A DNA stretch of 64,000 nucleotides from Microbacterium oleivorans. GTDB taxonomy: Bacteria; Actinomycetota; Actinomycetes; Actinomycetales; Microbacteriaceae. Under the pieces are notes generated by a model. It was not told where the DNA came from, made no database searches, and saw only the letters and a program-made list of their open reading frames with translations. The translations under genes were made by a program, and so were the position numbers. Numbering within the stretch: position 1 is the first letter of the stretch; each line of letters begins with the position of its first letter. Of this stretch, positions 60,374 to 64,000 are shown piece by piece. The stretch is from positions 1 through 64,000 of the forward strand of contig NZ_LSTV01000003.1 of the NCBI RefSeq assembly GCF_001644225.1, read 5' to 3'.

Positions 60374-61738
60374 ATGAGCGACTACGCCGTCATCGACCCC
60401 GCCACGGGGGAGACCCACGCCACCTACCCGACCGCCACCGCCGAGGAGGTGGAGCACGCCCTCGCCACCGCCGACGGGGCCGCCCGCGGGTGGGGGCGCA
60501 CCTCCACGCCCGCCGAGCGGGCCGATCTGCTGCGCCGCGCCGCGCAGCTGCACCGCGAGCGCCGCGACGAGCTCGCGAAGATCATCGTCCGCGAGATGGG
60601 CAAGCAGATCGACGGGGCGCTCGGCGAGGTCGACTTCGCCGCCGACATCACCGAGTACTACGCCGACCACATCGAGGAGATCACCGCGGACGCGCCCGTC
60701 CCGATCGACGGCGACGGCACCGCCGTCATCCGCAAGGCGCCCCTGGGCGTGCTGCTGGGGGTCATGCCGTGGAACTTCCCCTACTACCAGGTGGCCCGTT
60801 TCGCGGCCCCGAACCTGGCGGTCGGCAACACGATCCTCCTCAAGCACGCGCCGCAGTGCCCCGAGTCCGCCGCGGCGATCGAGGCGATCTACCGCGACGC
60901 GGGCTTCCCCGAGGGCGCGTACACGAACGTCTACCTGACGAACGAGCAGGCCGCCGACGTCATCGCCGACCCGCGGGTGCAGGGCGCCTCGGTGACGGGT
61001 TCCGAGCGTGCCGGTGCGGCGGTCGCCGAGGTCGCCGGGCGCAACCTCAAGAAGGTCGCCCTCGAGCTCGGCGGGTCCGACCCGTTCATCGTGCTGTCGG
61101 CCGACGACATCGACGCGGTCGCGCAGGCGGCGGTCGACGCGCGCCTCGACAACACGGGGCAGTCCTGCAACGGCGCCAAGCGGTTCATCGTCGTCGACGG
61201 CCTCTACGACGCGTTCCTCGAGGCGTTCACCGCCAAGATGGCCGCGGCGAGCGTCGGCGATCCGTGGAGCTCCGACACGGTCCTCGGCCCGCTGTCGTCG
61301 GTCGCGGCCGCCGAGCGTCTCGAGAAGCAGATCCGGGATGCCGCGGCCCAGGGCGCCACGATCGTCACCGGCGGCACCCGCGACGGTGCCTTCTTCACCC
61401 CGACCGTCCTCACGGGCGTCACCCCCGTGATGGACGTCTACCGCGAGGAGCTGTTCGGTCCGGCGGGCGTCGTCTACCGCGTCGCGGACGAGGACGAGGC
61501 GGTCCGCCTCGCCAACGACACCCCGTTCGGCCTCGGATCGTACGTGTACACGACCGACCCCGAGCAGGCGAAGCGGGTCGCCGACAGGATCGAGGCGGGC
61601 ATGGTCTACGTCAACCTCGTGCTCGCCGACGAGCCGGGCCTGCCCTTCGGCGGCATCAAGCGCAGCGGCACCGGCCGCGAGCTGGGGCTGCTGGCGGCCG
61701 ACGAGTTCGTCAACAAGAAGCTCATCCGCATCGGCTGA
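60374..61738 (+). CDS. Aldehyde dehydrogenase, Sad-like
   Basis: A 454-residue aldehyde dehydrogenase of the shorter Sad-like subgroup. The catalytic Cys is about 265 (TGQSCNGAKRF), Glu in ALELGGSDPFIVL, and VMPWNFPYYQVARF is conserved. It lacks part of the N-terminal arm of the longer GabD forms. AGAGGAGC stands just before the ATG. It is the last gene of the run and ends 2 bases before a strong terminator. It may take 4-aminobutanal or succinate semialdehyde; which of the two is not decided by the sequence. Confidence 0.9.
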   Translation: MSDYAVIDPATGETHATYPTATAEEVEHALATADGAARGWGRTSTPAERADLLRRAAQLHRERRDELAKIIVREMGKQIDGALGEVDFAADITEYYADHIEEITADAPVPIDGDGTAVIRKAPLGVLLGVMPWNFPYYQVARFAAPNLAVGNTILLKHAPQCPESAAAIEAIYRDAGFPEGAYTNVYLTNEQAADVIADPRVQGASVTGSERAGAAVAEVAGRNLKKVALELGGSDPFIVLSADDIDAVAQAAVDARLDNTGQSCNGAKRFIVVDGLYDAFLEAFTAKMAAASVGDPWSSDTVLGPLSSVAAAERLEKQIRDAAAQGATIVTGGTRDGAFFTPTVLTGVTPVMDVYREELFGPAGVVYRVADEDEAVRLANDTPFGLGSYVYTTDPEQAKRVADRIEAGMVYVNLVLADEPGLPFGGIKRSGTGRELGLLAADEFVNKKLIRIG

Positions 61739-61740
61739 CC

Positions 61741-61786
61741 GAACGGTGAGGGGCGGCATCCGGTCGGATGCCGCCCCTCACCGTTC
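61741..61786. terminator. Bidirectional terminator, 21-bp stem with 4-base loop
   Basis: A perfect 21-bp inverted repeat (61741-61761 and 61766-61786; inner arms GGGGCGGCATCC and GGATGCCGCCCC) with loop GGTC sits between the convergent aldehyde dehydrogenase and tetratricopeptide genes. Confidence 0.9.
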
Positions 61787-61791
61787 CCGGA

Positions 61792-64000
61792 TCAGGCCGA
61801 GGTCGTCGCGCGGATCTCCGCCGCCTCGGCGTGACGGCCGAGGCCCTCGTAGACGTCGCCGAGCTCGAGCGCCGCCTGCTGGCGGAGCGGGTCGTTGCCG
61901 CCCTCGGTCGCATGGTCGACGGCCGAGCGGTACAGCAGGACCGCGTCGGCCGCCCGGTCGACCCCGACGAGCAGCCGGGCTGCCAGCAGCTCCGACCCCG
62001 CCCCCGAGCCCGGGTCGCCGGCCTCGGCGAATCCGTCCGCGGCCTGGAGGGCGGTCGCCACGGCCTCCTCCGTGCGCTCGCGGCCGGCCAGCAGGCGCGC
62101 GCGCGTGTCGAGCACGTCGGCGACGTACCAGTGCGCCTCGTTGGCCCGGCCGAGCGCCAGCGCCTGGTCGATCACGTCGGAGGCGTCCTCGTCGCCGCGC
62201 TGCATCTTGGCCTGCGCGAGCAGGTGCAGCGCCTCGGCGAGCACGCCGACCTGGTCCTCGCGGTCCCGGATCAGACCGATCGCGGTGTCGAACGCTAGCA
62301 CGGCGTCGTCGAACTCCCCGAAGTTGCCGAGGTGCCGGCCCTGCTGCACGAGCGCCTGCGCCTGGCCCTCGGCCTCGCCGGCCTCCTCGTGCAGATCGGC
62401 CGCGAAGCCCCACGCCCCCACGGCGTTGCCGTAGTCGCGCGCCCCCTCGTAGGCGCGGGCGAGCAGGGCGACGGTGATCGCGCGGGACCCCGCGGGGACC
62501 TCGGCGGCGGTCTCCTCCTGCAGCGCCTCGTGGAGGGCATCGAGGGCCTCCTGCGACATGTCCGCGGCGAGGAGCGCGCGGCCGAGCCGGTAGCGGGTCT
62601 CGGCGGTCGAGGCGCCCGCGGACTCGAACCGCTCCGCCGCCGACCGGTACCGACCCGCCGCGAGCGACGCCGAGCCGGCATCCTCGTGCAGGGCTCCCGC
62701 GAGCAGGAACGCCTCGCCGACGCGCAGGTCGTCGGCGCCGACCGACAGCAGAAGTCGCACGGTCTCGTCGGCGTCGGCGGCGCCGGACTCGAACTCCCCG
62801 GCACCGCCCTGCAGACGCGCGCGGGCGGCGAGCACGCGGGCGCGGCGCCCATCGCTCAGCGGCGCGGCCAACAGCTCGGCCACGACCTCACGCGCCTCGT
62901 CGAAGAGCGAAGCGGATGCCGCGGCATCCACCTCCAGCACCTGCGCGCCCTGCGCGCGGACCGGGTCCCCCGCCTCGGCGAACAAGCGGGCAGCGGTGCG
63001 GGCGTCCTCGCGCGCCTCGGCGAAGCCCCCCTCATACAGCCGCGCGACGCCGAGCGTCTGGAGCAGGTCCGCCCGCACGTCGGCGGGCGCGTCGGCCGCG
63101 GCGGCGACCTCGGCGCGCAGCAGGTCGCCCGCCTCGGCGAGGTCCCTGCCGAACAGGACCAGCCCCAGGCGGTCCTCGAGCTCGGCCTGCGCCGCGTGTC
63201 CCGCTTCGTGCAGCGCGGCGATCCGCTCGGGCAGGAACGCCTCCGCCTCGTCCAGCCGGTCGGTCGCGACGAGGCCGCCCAGCAGGTGCGACGACAGCGT
63301 CACGCGCTCGGCGGGCGCGGCATCCGTCAGCAGCTCGCGCAGCGGGGCGATCGCGGCAGACGATCCGACCTGCGCAAGCGCGACGGCCCGCGCGAGCCGC
63401 TCCTCGCGGGTCACGGCGGGGGCGGGGGTCGCGACGGCCGAGAAGTCGTGCGTGCGGATCGGGACGTCGTACCGCTCGGCGCCGGTCTCGCGCAGTCGCT
63501 CGAGGTTCCGGGTGTGGGCGTCGGTGCCGTTGCGGCGGTCGAACGCGGCGGCGATGTCGCCGGCGGCCCGCCAGGCGGTCGCGGCGAGCTCATAGACGCG
63601 CCACGGCCTGTCATGCGCGCCGAAGACCGGCACGAGCGCGTCGGCGTCGGACCCCCGCACGGTGAGCTCGGGGTGCCCCGCGGCCGCGACGGCGTCGAGT
63701 GCCAGGGCGAAGGCGCCCAGGGCCGTCGCGTGCGCGTCGGCGTTGAGGCCGTCGTGGACGAGCCAGGGGAGGTGGCGTTCGACGAGGGCGAGGGCGCGGG
63801 CCTCGTTGCCGGTGACGGCGCAGAACACGACGTTCTTCGCGACGATCGCGAGGTTGTCGGGGTTGTCCTTCGCGAGCCGGTAGCTCCGCAGGTGCGCCGT
63901 CCGGGCGTCGTCGAACATGCCGGCGCGCAGGTAGGGGAGGAGGATGCGCGAGAGGGCGTGCTCGGGCTCCTCGCCGCACGAGAAACCGTTCTCGATCATC
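61792..64000 (-). CDS. Tetratricopeptide-repeat protein, 5' end outside window
   Basis: At least 735 residues of helical, Ala/Glu-rich repeats with TPR-type consensus, for example LEDRLGLVLFGRDLAEAGDL, YRLGRALLAADMSQEALDAL, QALVQQGRHLGNFGEFDDA and AALELGDVYEGLGRHAEAAE. No enzymatic domain is visible. The frame is open to the window edge (an ATG at 63999 may be internal), so the N-terminus is not seen. Similar long TPR proteins of Microbacteriaceae act as scaffolds of unknown role. It is convergent with the catabolic operon. Confidence 0.75.
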   Translation of the reverse strand, partial: MIENGFSCGEEPEHALSRILLPYLRAGMFDDARTAHLRSYRLAKDNPDNLAIVAKNVVFCAVTGNEARALALVERHLPWLVHDGLNADAHATALGAFALALDAVAAAGHPELTVRGSDADALVPVFGAHDRPWRVYELAATAWRAAGDIAAAFDRRNGTDAHTRNLERLRETGAERYDVPIRTHDFSAVATPAPAVTREERLARAVALAQVGSSAAIAPLRELLTDAAPAERVTLSSHLLGGLVATDRLDEAEAFLPERIAALHEAGHAAQAELEDRLGLVLFGRDLAEAGDLLRAEVAAAADAPADVRADLLQTLGVARLYEGGFAEAREDARTAARLFAEAGDPVRAQGAQVLEVDAAASASLFDEAREVVAELLAAPLSDGRRARVLAARARLQGGAGEFESGAADADETVRLLLSVGADDLRVGEAFLLAGALHEDAGSASLAAGRYRSAAERFESAGASTAETRYRLGRALLAADMSQEALDALHEALQEETAAEVPAGSRAITVALLARAYEGARDYGNAVGAWGFAADLHEEAGEAEGQAQALVQQGRHLGNFGEFDDAVLAFDTAIGLIRDREDQVGVLAEALHLLAQAKMQRGDEDASDVIDQALALGRANEAHWYVADVLDTRARLLAGRERTEEAVATALQAADGFAEAGDPGSGAGSELLAARLLVGVDRAADAVLLYRSAVDHATEGGNDPLRQQAALELGDVYEGLGRHAEAAEIRATTSA

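Overview
The window is about 70% GC, with short intergenic gaps, many ATGA-type overlaps between genes, and a very frequent GGATGCCG/CGGCATCC octamer. Together with the gene content (menaquinone genes, RamB-type regulator, FBP-domain protein, HadA/HadB-like pair, many DUF222 and LysM proteins) this points to a chromosomal segment of an actinobacterium of the Microbacteriaceae, most like Microbacterium. The assignment is by inspection only. No phage, plasmid, CRISPR or transposase gene was seen.

Layout. 1-3.3 kb: the 5' part of a DUF222/HNH-type gene on the minus strand, a gene-poor gap, then three consecutive small alpha/beta hydrolases. 3.3-9 kb: menaquinone genes (menF facing away from menG, then a polyprenyl diphosphate synthase), an adrenodoxin-reductase-like flavoprotein and another alpha/beta hydrolase. 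8.9-12.8 kb: a Bcr/CflA-type efflux pump with its TetR regulator and operator, divergent from a sugar isomerase/oxidoreductase pair. 12.8-17.3 kb: a BLUF blue-light sensor coupled to a small unknown protein, YajQ, three LysM-type surface proteins, a small membrane protein and an FBP-domain zinc protein. 17.4-25.3 kb: tRNA-Tyr, a lipoprotein, a proline-rich membrane protein, a phytoene-desaturase-like flavoprotein, an inositol-phosphatase-like enzyme, an M23 peptidase, tRNA-Thr, tRNA-Met, a TetR/MFS pair and a short-chain dehydrogenase remnant. 25.5-36.9 kb: phosphoesterase, DHA2 efflux pump, stand-alone LigD-type polymerase, M18 aminopeptidase, secreted transglycosylase-like protein, PadR regulator, UbiB-like kinase, NYN nuclease, lactonase and TauE-like exporter. 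36.9-42.9 kb: HadA/HadB-like dehydratase pair overlapping murB, an aminotransferase, methionine aminopeptidase and a DEAD-box helicase.

43-61.7 kb is the metabolic core. A glycoside hydrolase family 2 enzyme lies behind the glyoxylate-bypass genes aceA-aceB, which are divergent from ramB. A PucR regulator is divergent from an eight-gene putrescine/GABA run (transaminase, permease, putrescine oxidase, universal stress protein, second permease, two aldehyde dehydrogenases). As inferred, putrescine is imported, oxidised to 4-aminobutanal, converted to GABA, transaminated to succinate semialdehyde and oxidised to succinate; aceA/aceB would support growth on C2 units. The window ends inside a tetratricopeptide-repeat protein.

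Two features cut across the genes. At least fifteen genes on both strands carry a TANNNT hexamer exactly 6 bases before the start codon, which predicts leaderless mRNAs. Four intergenic copies of a REP-like inverted repeat share the core CGACACGCCG/CGGCGTGTCG, and two of them bracket an AbiEi-DUF559 gene.
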